Source: Bradyrhizobium sp. 190
GTDB lineage: Bacteria > Pseudomonadota > Alphaproteobacteria > Rhizobiales > Xanthobacteraceae
Assembly (NCBI RefSeq): GCF_023073415.1
Contig: NZ_JADPJL010000060.1
Span: 186,001 to 250,000 of the forward strand
DNA length: 64,000 nucleotides
Direction of reading: 5' to 3'
The translations under genes were made by a program, and so were the position numbers. Of this stretch, positions 46,901 through 53,055 are shown piece after piece (position 1 is the first letter of the stretch; every line of letters begins with the position of its first letter). The notes beneath the pieces are model-generated. The model had not been told where the DNA came from, did no database searches, and saw only the letters and a list, made by a program, of their open reading frames with translations.

Positions 46901-49900
46901 GCGCCGGGTGAATCAAATTGCCGGGCGGCGCGCTCGATGTTTCCTCGCGCGCCGCTTCGGCTTCCGCATCGAGCACAGGGCAATCGAACGCACGCGCTTC
47001 CGCCAGCTTCTCGCCAGTCGCCAGCACGATGTCGATGCCCCCATCCTTCAGAATGCGACGGACGCGCTCCAACGGCCATTTCAGATCGAGCGGCACATAA
47101 GCGCCACCGGCCTTCAGCACCCCGAGCAGCGCCACGACAAAAGCCGGCGAGCGCTCGATCCACAGCGCAACCGGCACCTCGCGTGTCACGCCTCTGCCAG
47201 CGAGCATATGGGCGATGCGGTTCGACCTTTGCTCAAGGTCTGCGAAGGTCAATGTCTCGCTGCCGCATCGGACGGCAACCGCCATCTGCCTGTCGGCTGT
47301 CGACCCGCGATGAAGGCTGACTACATCGGTGAATCCAAACGCGGCGGTCTGGCTCGGCACGAGCTGGCGGTTCGCGTCGTCGATGACGAAATCCGATATC
47401 CGGCGTTCCGCATCTTCGGCGATCTGTCGCAGCAGCGAACCGAACTGTGCCGCCAGCCGCGCGATCGTCGGCGTATCGAACAGATCGGTGGCATAGTTGA
47501 AGGTCGCCTTCATGCCAGCGGCGCCATCGACGATATCAAGCGCGAGATCGAAATGCGAACCCGCGAGGTCCATGATGTCGACCTCGGCGGTGAGCCCTTC
47601 GACGCCATCGAATCCCCGCGGCGCCGTCATATAGTTGAACTTGGCCTGGAACAGCGGATTGTGTCCGCCGCTGCGTTCGGGGCGCACTCCGTCGACAAGC
47701 ATTTCGAACGGAAGATCCTGATGGGACAGCGCCTCGATTACCGCTTCCTTGACCTGTCGGAGCAGCTCCGGAAACGTTGCTTCATCGGCGATCTCGGCAC
47801 GCAGCACCAGCGTGTTGACGAAACATCCAATCAACCGCTCAAGCTGCGCGTGGCGACGCCCTGCGACCGGAACGCCGACGCGCAAATCGCTCTGCCCCGT
47901 ATAACGATGCAACAGCGCCTGATACGCCCCGAGCAGCAGCATGAAGACGCTCGCCCGATGCTTTCCGGCGATTTCACGGAGCCGGGCAGCCAGCGCGCCG
48001 TCGATCGCAAGAGCGACCGTATCCCCGGCATGACTTTGCGTTGCCATACGCGGCCGGTCATGCGGCAGAGCCAACACGGGGTGCGCATCGCCCAGTTTCC
48101 CGCGCCAATACGCGAACTGCCGATCGCCCTCACCGCCCGCGAGCCAGTTTCGCTGCCAGGCTGCGAAATCCGCATACTGAATCATCGGAATTGGCGGCCG
48201 ACCTGCGTCCTGCCCGATGCCGTTGCGATAGAGCCCGGCCAGCTCTTCGAGCATAACGTCGAGTGACCATCCATCGACGGCGATGTGATGGGCAAGCAGC
48301 AGCAATTCGTGCTCATCGTCTCCGAACCGGAGCAGAGCCACCCGCAATAGTGGACCGTTCACGAGGTCGAAGGGCCTGGCGAGTTCGGACCGCTTGAGCT
48401 CCGCAGCATGCTCGGCACGGTCGCGCGCGGAATATGACCGGAGATCCTCGTGCCTGATCCCAACGCTCATGGCATCGTGAATGACCTGCTTTCCGCGACC
48501 GTCGATGGCGACGAACGTGGTGCGTAGCACTTCGTGGCGCTGAACGACTTCGCTGATCGCGCGCGACAAGGCGGCATGATCGAGCTTTCCTTTCAGCCGG
48601 ATCGCGCTCGCGACCGTGTAGGCGGTTCCGCCGGGGTCCATATTCCAGAGGAACCACAGCCGTTCCTGCGCATGAGACAAGGTCGCGCGGCTGGCCGGCG
48701 TTGCCCGCGGGATCGGTGGCAGCACCCTCCTGGTGTCGTCACGCACGATGGCGTCGATATGGCCTGCGAGGGATGCAAGCGTCGGCGCGTCAAAGAAGCT
48801 GCGCAGCTCGAGCTCGACACCGAAGCGTTCGCGGATCGCGGCGGCGACCTGCCCGGCCGCGATCGAATTTCCGCCCAGCACAAAGAAATCGTCCTCTCGA
48901 TGCACGGCCCTTACGCCAAGCGCGTCGCACCAGATCGACGCCAGGGCGCGCTCGGTATCAGTCGCCGGCGCCGTCAACGGCGCTCCATCGCGGCGGCGCC
49001 CTCTTTCGAAGACCATGAAACTGTCGAGCGTATTGTTGGCCCAGCGTGCGGCGCAGGCCGAGCGCTGCAGTTTACCGCTAGTCGTCAGCGGCATCGCTTG
49101 CGGATTCAGCAGGACGATGACGGCCGGGTATTCCTGCGCCTGCCGGAGCACCGCCTCGCCGATCGCATGCGCGAGAGCTTGGGGATCGTTGCGCTTGAGG
49201 ACGGTACGGCTGAACTCTGCCGCCACGCCAATGCTTTCCCGTCCATCCATTTCGACCGCGAACGCGGCAACGCGTCCGCTACGGACCGATTTGACATCGG
49301 CTTCGACCGCCTGCTCGACATCCGTGGGATAGACGTTCTGCCCGCGAACGATCAGCAGATCCTTGAGCCGCCCGGTCACGACCAGCGCGCCGTCCCTGAC
49401 GAAGCCGATATCTCCGGTACGCAACCAGCGCGCGCCATCGTGCTCGACGAAGGCTTTGCACGTCGCCTCGGGATTGTTCCAGTATCCGAGCGCGACGCTC
49501 GGACCGGCGACCCAGATCTCGCCGACTTCGTCAGCCTGCGCCGCAGCCGATCCGTCGATGCGCATGATGCGTGTGGCATGGCCGGCTGCGGTTTGACCGC
49601 ATGCCACGAGGTCGGTGCCTTCGCCGGCGCTCGCAATGCGGCCGGCGGCAAGTGATGCCGTATCGAGGGTATAGCTGAGTGTCTCGGCCGTAGGATCGCC
49701 CGCCGTTACCAGCAGCGTCGCCTCAGCCAGGCCATAGCAGGCGGTCAACGCCCGCCGATTGAAGCCGGCCGGCGCGAATCGTTCTCCGAACCTCTGCAGC
49801 GTGCTTTGCCGCACGAACTCCGAACCAGAGAATGCGAACCTCCAGCGGCTCAGGTCGAGCCGGCTGATCGTTTCATCGGAAATGCGATCGGCACAGAGTG

Positions 49901-50726
49901 CGTAAGCGAAATCAGGTCCACCGCTCAGTGTTCCGCCATGACGATCGATGGCCTCAAGCCAGCGCCGCGGCCGCTCGAGAAAATTGCGTGGCGACATCAG
50001 AACGGCGGTGAAGCCGGTGAACAGTGGATTCAACAATCCGCAGATCAATCCCATGTCGTGATAGAGCGGCAGCCAACTCACAAAGACGTCGTCGAGCGTT
50101 CCCTTGGCTGCAGCCTGGATGGCTTTCTCATTGGCCGTCAGATTACCGTGCGAGACGCAGACGCCTTTCGGTTGCGATGTCGATCCCGACGTGTACTGCA
50201 GGAAGGCGACGCTATTCTCCGCGGGCCTCGTCTCTCGCCATTCCGCAGCGAGTTCCGGCGGGATCGCATCCACCGCAATAATCTGGACGTTGGCCCGTTC
50301 GGGAAGCGCTGCTTCCACAGCGGAACGGAGAGCCGTTTCCACCAGGATGAAGCGAGGCGCCGCATCGCGCAGAATGCCGTTGAGACGTCCTGCATAGCGT
50401 TCGGGACCGCCCTCCGGCGGATACGCCGGAACGGCGATCACGCCTGAATACAGACAGGCGTAGAATGCCACGGCATAGTTGAGCCCGCTGGGCAGAAGAA
50501 TGACCGCCCGCTCGCCCGCGCCACCCAACTGCTGCAACCGAGCTGCGACCGATCGAATCCTGGCGTCGAGCGCGGCAAATGTCAGCTCGTCGGCGACATC
50601 GTCTCCCTCAAGGAAGCGCAGCGCCACCCGATCGGGACGTAAGCTGGCGTGGTCGCGTAATCGTTCGACGAGATTGTCTTTGTACATCTTCTCGAAATCC
50701 AGTGCGGACGCGATCGAAAATTCCAC
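40923..50726 (-). CDS. Siderophore NRPS 1: FAAL-T loading unit, then C-A-T-E / C-A-T
   Basis: This 3267-aa starter synthetase begins with a fatty acyl-AMP ligase (about 1-590: QYTSGSTSQPKGVCVSH, SWLPLYHDMGL), which would activate a free fatty acid and load it on T1 (GGNSIAAG, 620). Module 1: C HHIAVDG 812, A TSGSTGAPKG 1284, T GGDSILSL 1675, E HHLVVDGVSW 1869. Module 2: C YPLSPMQQG 2209 and HHIFVDG 2345, A TSGSTGMPKG 2820, T GGHSLLAV 3205. The A1 code is DLTKIGHVGK, an aspartate code (DLTKVGHIGK). The A2 code reads DIEFIGAIAK, which I cannot assign; Glu239 hints at an amine side chain. Residue 1 should be D-Asp, probably 3-hydroxylated by the enzyme encoded 3 bp upstream. Confidence 0.95.
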   Translation of the reverse strand: MEFSIASALDFEKMYKDNLVERLRDHASLRPDRVALRFLEGDDVADELTFAALDARIRSVAARLQQLGGAGERAVILLPSGLNYAVAFYACLYSGVIAVPAYPPEGGPERYAGRLNGILRDAAPRFILVETALRSAVEAALPERANVQIIAVDAIPPELAAEWRETRPAENSVAFLQYTSGSTSQPKGVCVSHGNLTANEKAIQAAAKGTLDDVFVSWLPLYHDMGLICGLLNPLFTGFTAVLMSPRNFLERPRRWLEAIDRHGGTLSGGPDFAYALCADRISDETISRLDLSRWRFAFSGSEFVRQSTLQRFGERFAPAGFNRRALTACYGLAEATLLVTAGDPTAETLSYTLDTASLAAGRIASAGEGTDLVACGQTAAGHATRIMRIDGSAAAQADEVGEIWVAGPSVALGYWNNPEATCKAFVEHDGARWLRTGDIGFVRDGALVVTGRLKDLLIVRGQNVYPTDVEQAVEADVKSVRSGRVAAFAVEMDGRESIGVAAEFSRTVLKRNDPQALAHAIGEAVLRQAQEYPAVIVLLNPQAMPLTTSGKLQRSACAARWANNTLDSFMVFERGRRRDGAPLTAPATDTERALASIWCDALGVRAVHREDDFFVLGGNSIAAGQVAAAIRERFGVELELRSFFDAPTLASLAGHIDAIVRDDTRRVLPPIPRATPASRATLSHAQERLWFLWNMDPGGTAYTVASAIRLKGKLDHAALSRAISEVVQRHEVLRTTFVAIDGRGKQVIHDAMSVGIRHEDLRSYSARDRAEHAAELKRSELARPFDLVNGPLLRVALLRFGDDEHELLLLAHHIAVDGWSLDVMLEELAGLYRNGIGQDAGRPPIPMIQYADFAAWQRNWLAGGEGDRQFAYWRGKLGDAHPVLALPHDRPRMATQSHAGDTVALAIDGALAARLREIAGKHRASVFMLLLGAYQALLHRYTGQSDLRVGVPVAGRRHAQLERLIGCFVNTLVLRAEIADEATFPELLRQVKEAVIEALSHQDLPFEMLVDGVRPERSGGHNPLFQAKFNYMTAPRGFDGVEGLTAEVDIMDLAGSHFDLALDIVDGAAGMKATFNYATDLFDTPTIARLAAQFGSLLRQIAEDAERRISDFVIDDANRQLVPSQTAAFGFTDVVSLHRGSTADRQMAVAVRCGSETLTFADLEQRSNRIAHMLAGRGVTREVPVALWIERSPAFVVALLGVLKAGGAYVPLDLKWPLERVRRILKDGGIDIVLATGEKLAEARAFDCPVLDAEAEAAREETSSAPPGNLIHPAQTAYVIYTSGSTGAPKGVAVSHGALANYVQALLQRVQPSPIANMAMVSTVAADLGHTVLFGALASGVTLHLLSPEMVFDADSFAQAMRDGEVGILKIVPSHLRGLLQASRSADLLPTDALILGGEACDAALLNEIRQLRPQCRILNHYGPTETTVGAVTHEWQAASETGPVPIGVPLANLRAHVLDDALNEVPIGVSGELYIGGAGLARGYRGAAGLTAERFVPNPFDPSGDRLYRTGDRVRCDRAGRLVFLGRTDDQIKLRGYRIELGEVGRAIKALQGIDDAVVVARAIGASAERRELVAYCVPATGATAQPDVIKQQLAAIVPEYMVPSHIVIMQRLPLTANGKIDRKALPEPAGETVASSYAAPVGDTEEAIAAVWREVLGRERIGRNDNFFELGGDSILSLQIIARLRKRGIRLTPKQVFGQQTVAGLATVAAITAAPAAKKENPGTKISADGEAATGMRHLLPIQTRFLSEDIGNRNHWNQAVLLVPQTKTDWETLRGALAAIVDHHDALRMRFGQVNGKWRAEQGAAPAPSELLWVRADVGDATQVAALASAAQESLSLSSGPLLRAVGMDFADGGQRLLIAIHHLVVDGVSWRILLEDIASVYDQLKQGAGAATLSPKSDSYASWGERLHSYATTRELADELPFWLDCGAGQSLPCDDDHGSVDLVGDAEEVSLVFDAELTSRLLQDAPTAYRTQVNDLMLASLARAVSRWSRRDDLTIELEGHGREDIFAGADISRTVGWFTTAFPVRLHGAASDDASLIKAVKEKLRAVPNRGLGYGVLRYLGSDVQRNALAQLAEPQIVFNYLGRFDGSVGTSQRFAFAPEGSGPSRSAAAPLRGWLNITAMVREGCLQLSFGYGRKRYRRETVERVAGLYESALRELVAHCCTGASGLTPSDVALSGLGQADLDRLEATLDLRGIEDIYPLSPMQQGMLFHAVRDGENDAYVNQVGLELFGFDADKLRTAWQAVSDRHAALRTGFVWKGFSGPAQQVVHRHVMVPFTEDDWRDRAAALERAEVDAALAEASRQERESGFDVSQPPLQRVRLIRLDDRRHWLIWTHHHIFVDGWSSARLVAEVLQHMNGGTPPVVQGSYRDYIAWLQGRDHAGAEKFWRDALAGLETPTLLASTLVASNKASEAAGHASIALAVNTELTERLKAFAKRERVTLNTLIQGAWAQLLRRHSGQAAVCFGVTVSGRPEELPGSEEIVGLFINTLPIVAAPSPQASVGDWLRQLQEQNLALREHGWTPLFEIQRLAGHAGQTLFDSILVFENYPIDEALRQTGASGPRLGHVQHVTPTNYALAVAVFAGSERLDLEFNYDRARFDETAVLRLRDMLHGLLERIIANTDRPLGSLGSAADDEARRILDWSGAARLASPASYVGVVTYIEAQAAQAPSAVAIVWGEQRVSYGELNARANQLARRLRLWDVGPDRLIGIALARSPEMTVALLAVLKAGGAYLPLDPDYPAGRLAHMLRDSAATLVLTQSALLEPLAPVLRETGVEAWCIDAPQHLAGEDTGNLNVEIHPDSLAYVIYTSGSTGMPKGVAVSHGPLAMHCEAIGRLYRMTSRDREFQSASINFDIAHERWLVPLMTGGALVLPSRPGLLIDDLVEEIESNSVTSIFLPPAYADQLSAALRQSGRRLAIRACIVGGEAWSDTGIKALRQAANVELLINAYGPTETVIAPTAWLVDDAALTPGQPAPIGRPVGVRSAYILDADLNVVPVGVTGELFIGGLGLARGYLNRGALTAERFIPDPFGGDGDRLYRTGDLARWRTDGVIEYVGRADQQVKVRGFRIELGEIEARLMEQRGVRAAAVVTRESRTGRQLIAYASGEPVLDGRALRDALSAILPDYMVPSAIVILEQMPLTPNGKIDRRALPAPHEDAQARRGYEAPEDEIEIALAKIWAELLGVSQIGRNDHFFELGGHSLLAVRVLSRVSQEIGVSVPVSDLFVHPELASFARVVSIRLIEQEFGTEELQSLIAAGQ

Positions 50727-50729
50727 CGA

Positions 50730-51698
50730 TCAGCGCTGCCGATGAGCTTCCGCCATGGCGACGATCACCTTGCGCGGCCCCTTGAACGGTGCGCGCGCAT
50801 GCGCGGTGAGCATGTTGTCGAGCATGACCACGTCGCCGGCCTGCCAGGGAAAACTGATCTTGTGCGTCTCGAGAACGTCGCGAACGGCGGACAGCGTTTC
50901 ATCGTCGATCGGAGAACCGTCGCCGTAGAAGACGTTACGCGGCAGATCGACCTCGTCACCGACCACGTCGAGCAGGCTCTCGCGAACTTCCGGCTCCAGG
51001 TTGGAGACGTGGAACAAATGCGCCTGATTGAACCAGACCCACTCCCCCGTTACCGGATGGCGCGCCGTGCCCTGGCAGATCTGGCGCGTGCGAAGCTCGC
51101 CGTCTTCCTTCCACTCGCATTCGATGTCATGCCCGGCGCAATAGGCTTCGACCTCCGGCCTTGAATCAGTGCCGAACACCTTCTGCCAGTCGACGTCGAG
51201 GCCGTTGCCGTAGTTCCGCACATACATCACGCCCTTCTCGGCGAAGCGCTCCCGAATGGCCGGCGGCATATCGCGATGGATGGCGCGGCTGTCGGCGATC
51301 GGTGTCTCGCCGCCCTCCTGCGCCGGCTGCATGCAATAGAACCAGATTTTCATCGGCCAATCGCGTGTATAGGCCTGCTCGTTGTGCAACGGGATGTGCT
51401 GGTGCGGCGGATATTCGGTAGAAGTATAGACGCCGGACGTAACCTGCGAACGCGGCGTCGACCCGAACTCGTACGTCAGCAGCGGATGACCGAAATCGGC
51501 CGCGAAAGCCCGAAAGCCGTCGGGGCCATCGAGGGAGAAATCGCGAAACACGATGCCCCCGCAATCGGTCAGATGCCGATCGATGGTATCGCGCAGCATG
51601 GGAAGCGCCGCACCCAGCGGCTGCCCGACCTTGTCGGCCCTAAGCAACAACGGAAGGGTATTGCCCTCAATGAGTGGCTGGACGGAGAATGCGCTCAT
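50730..51698 (-). CDS. TauD-family Fe(II)/2-oxoglutarate hydroxylase, predicted aspartyl beta-hydroxylase
   Basis: This 322-aa cytoplasmic oxygenase has the iron site HNEQAY (His-x-Glu), distal His in NMLTAHARAPF and Arg in GPRKVIVAM for 2-oxoglutarate. Glu in place of the usual TauD Asp is the pattern of clavaminate synthase/AsnO-like members. It resembles SyrP-type enzymes that hydroxylate aspartate on an NRPS carrier domain. The Asp-coding module of the next gene supplies that substrate, which would yield the iron-binding 3-hydroxyaspartate. I start at MSAFSVQPLI (ATG 51698, GGAG eight bases upstream); a frame from 51722 adds eight residues. It overlaps the thioesterase gene by 32 bp. Confidence 0.85.
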   Translation of the reverse strand: MSAFSVQPLIEGNTLPLLLRADKVGQPLGAALPMLRDTIDRHLTDCGGIVFRDFSLDGPDGFRAFAADFGHPLLTYEFGSTPRSQVTSGVYTSTEYPPHQHIPLHNEQAYTRDWPMKIWFYCMQPAQEGGETPIADSRAIHRDMPPAIRERFAEKGVMYVRNYGNGLDVDWQKVFGTDSRPEVEAYCAGHDIECEWKEDGELRTRQICQGTARHPVTGEWVWFNQAHLFHVSNLEPEVRESLLDVVGDEVDLPRNVFYGDGSPIDDETLSAVRDVLETHKISFPWQAGDVVMLDNMLTAHARAPFKGPRKVIVAMAEAHRQR

Positions 51699-52422
51699 GA
51701 TCCTCGCTCCGATGCGAACCAATCGATCGCCCCGATTGTCGGGCCAGGGCCGATCCGATCAGGTCGAGCAGTTCGGCTTGCTGGGTGTGAATAAAGAAGT
51801 GATGACCCGGCAGCACGTCGAGCGTGAATGCCGCCGAGGTCTCCTGCCGCCAAGCCTGCAGCGATTCGCGGCTGGTCTCGTCGTCGATGCCGCCGAAGAC
51901 GTGCACCGGACACGGCAACGGGTGCCGCGACCGATAGGCATATGCCCCGCACATCAGGAAGTCGGCGCGCAGCACCGGCAATGCCGATCGCATGAGTTCC
52001 GGATTCGACAGCGCTTCATCCGGCGTGCCCTGCAGGTTGCGCAGCTCCTCCAGCAGTGCATCGTCGCTCAACGGCAGGCGCCATTTGCTGCCATCGCGAA
52101 CAGACGGCGCCTCGGCGCCCGACGCAAAGAGAATGGCTGGCGCGGGCGCGCCACGATCGCCCAGACTGTGCGCGAGTTCGAACGCAATCAGCGCACCGAG
52201 GCTATGGCCAAACAGAGCGTAGGGAGCATCAAGCTGCGCATGAAGTTCCGCAGCGAGCTGCGATGCGAGCACTCGGGGATCGGTCGCCAATGGTTCGTCC
52301 ATGCGTGCGCCGCGCCCGGGCCACTCGACCGGTCGGACATCGATCCACGTGGGCAGCAGCCTGCGCCACCGCGCATAGAACATAGCGCTGCCGCCGGAGT
52401 AAGGCAGACAAAAGAGCCGCAT
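51667..52422 (-). CDS. Type II (editing) thioesterase
   Basis: This is a 251-aa stand-alone alpha/beta-hydrolase thioesterase with the N-terminal LFCLPYSGGSAMFYARW, nucleophile GHSLGALIAFELA, acidic residue in FGGIDDETS and His in LPGHHFFIH. These are the standard features of the GrsT/RifR group, which frees misprimed or stalled carrier domains in NRPS systems. It lies 21 bp after the mbtH-like gene, and its 3' end overlaps the hydroxylase gene. The family assignment is secure; its exact substrate is not visible. Confidence 0.93.
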   Translation of the reverse strand: MRLFCLPYSGGSAMFYARWRRLLPTWIDVRPVEWPGRGARMDEPLATDPRVLASQLAAELHAQLDAPYALFGHSLGALIAFELAHSLGDRGAPAPAILFASGAEAPSVRDGSKWRLPLSDDALLEELRNLQGTPDEALSNPELMRSALPVLRADFLMCGAYAYRSRHPLPCPVHVFGGIDDETSRESLQAWRQETSAAFTLDVLPGHHFFIHTQQAELLDLIGSALARQSGRSIGSHRSEDHERILRPATH

Positions 52423-52443
52423 CGGAAGACAAGACTCCGTTTA

Positions 52444-52674
52444 TCAAGCCGATTTTTGCGGAGGCGCCGTTTCGTCCATGAATTTGCGAAGCGTCAACGG
52501 ACGCATGTCGGTCCACACCTGTTCGATGTGATCCAGGCATTCTTTCTTGCTGCCGGTCTTGCCCACCGCTTTCCAGCCGTTTGGAATTTCCTTGAACGTC
52601 GGCCAGATGGAATATTGCTCTTCGTGATTGATAACGACGGCGAAGGTGACGTCGTCTCTGTCGAACACCATCAT
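52444..52674 (-). CDS. MbtH-like NRPS accessory protein
   Basis: This 76-aa protein has the complete MbtH pattern: VVINHEEQYSIWP, IPNGWKAVGKTG, CLDHIEQVWTDMRPLTLR. MbtH proteins bind A domains and are needed for their solubility or activity. The start is one of two adjacent ATGs (52674, 52671), preceded by AAGGGG seven bases away; an ATG at 52704 would put non-conserved residues in front. It is the first gene of the long synthetase operon. Confidence 0.95.
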   Translation of the reverse strand: MMVFDRDDVTFAVVINHEEQYSIWPTFKEIPNGWKAVGKTGSKKECLDHIEQVWTDMRPLTLRKFMDETAPPQKSA

Positions 52675-52990
52675 GGTTCGGCCCCTTTCAGAAAACGAAA
52701 GCAATGGCGTTTGACTAGGTCAGAAGCAAATGATGGTCAAAGCAATATCGGCGCCGAAGTTTTTAATAGCTCCAAGGTGGCGACAGCGTGACACGATGCA
52801 ACCTCCGCGCTTACGCGCGAATGCGCATACAAGTCACTGATTTTCAAAACGATACGCAGTTTCTTGCAATTCTAGTTTGTGAGGTCGGAACAATTTTCGA
52901 GATTCGAAAATCGCACATCAGTGTTCGGAGAATCTTTTCATCACATTGTCATCAATTTCGATAAGTGCACTTTGCTGACAATGCAGACCA
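52675..52990. promoter_or_regulatory. Promoter region of the NRPS operon
   Basis: This 316-bp AT-richer gap separates the receptor terminator from mbtH and must hold the promoter of the 39-kb operon. I cannot pick a convincing -35/-10 pair. The best ICE-like match (52760-52776) is only 9 of 14. The clearest feature is the 8-bp inverted repeat listed separately. Confidence 0.5.
52893..52911. promoter_or_regulatory. Perfect 8-bp inverted repeat, candidate operator
   Basis: ATTTTCGA-GAT-TCGAAAAT is a perfect inverted repeat with a 3-bp centre, about 220 bp upstream of mbtH. It does not fit the ICE consensus and has no T-run, so an operator is more likely than a terminator. The cognate regulator is unknown. 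Confidence 0.4.
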
Positions 52991-53023
52991 AAGAAAAACC
53001 GCCGCGGACGAGATCCGCGGCGG
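52991..53023 (-). terminator. Rho-independent terminator of the TonB-dependent receptor gene
   Basis: Read on the minus strand, a perfect 10-bp GC stem (CCGCCGCGGA / TCCGCGGCGG, 5-nt loop) is followed by TTTTTCTT, 33 bp after the receptor stop codon. It insulates the receptor gene from the NRPS operon. Confidence 0.85.
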
Positions 53024-53055
53024 CGCGTATTGCAAGCGACGAGAACGGCGAACGT

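Noticed and set aside
17907..50726. Multiple repeats within the NRPS genes as possible tandem or CRISPR-like repeats
   Set aside because: They are the homologous C, A, T and E domains spaced by kilobases; only the 1.6-kb pair is close enough to list as a repeat.
52760..52776. Weak ICE-like site upstream of mbtH (TTTTTAA-TAG-CTCCAAG)
   Set aside because: Only 9 of 14 positions match, which is near what chance gives in AT-rich spacer; not counted with the stronger sites.
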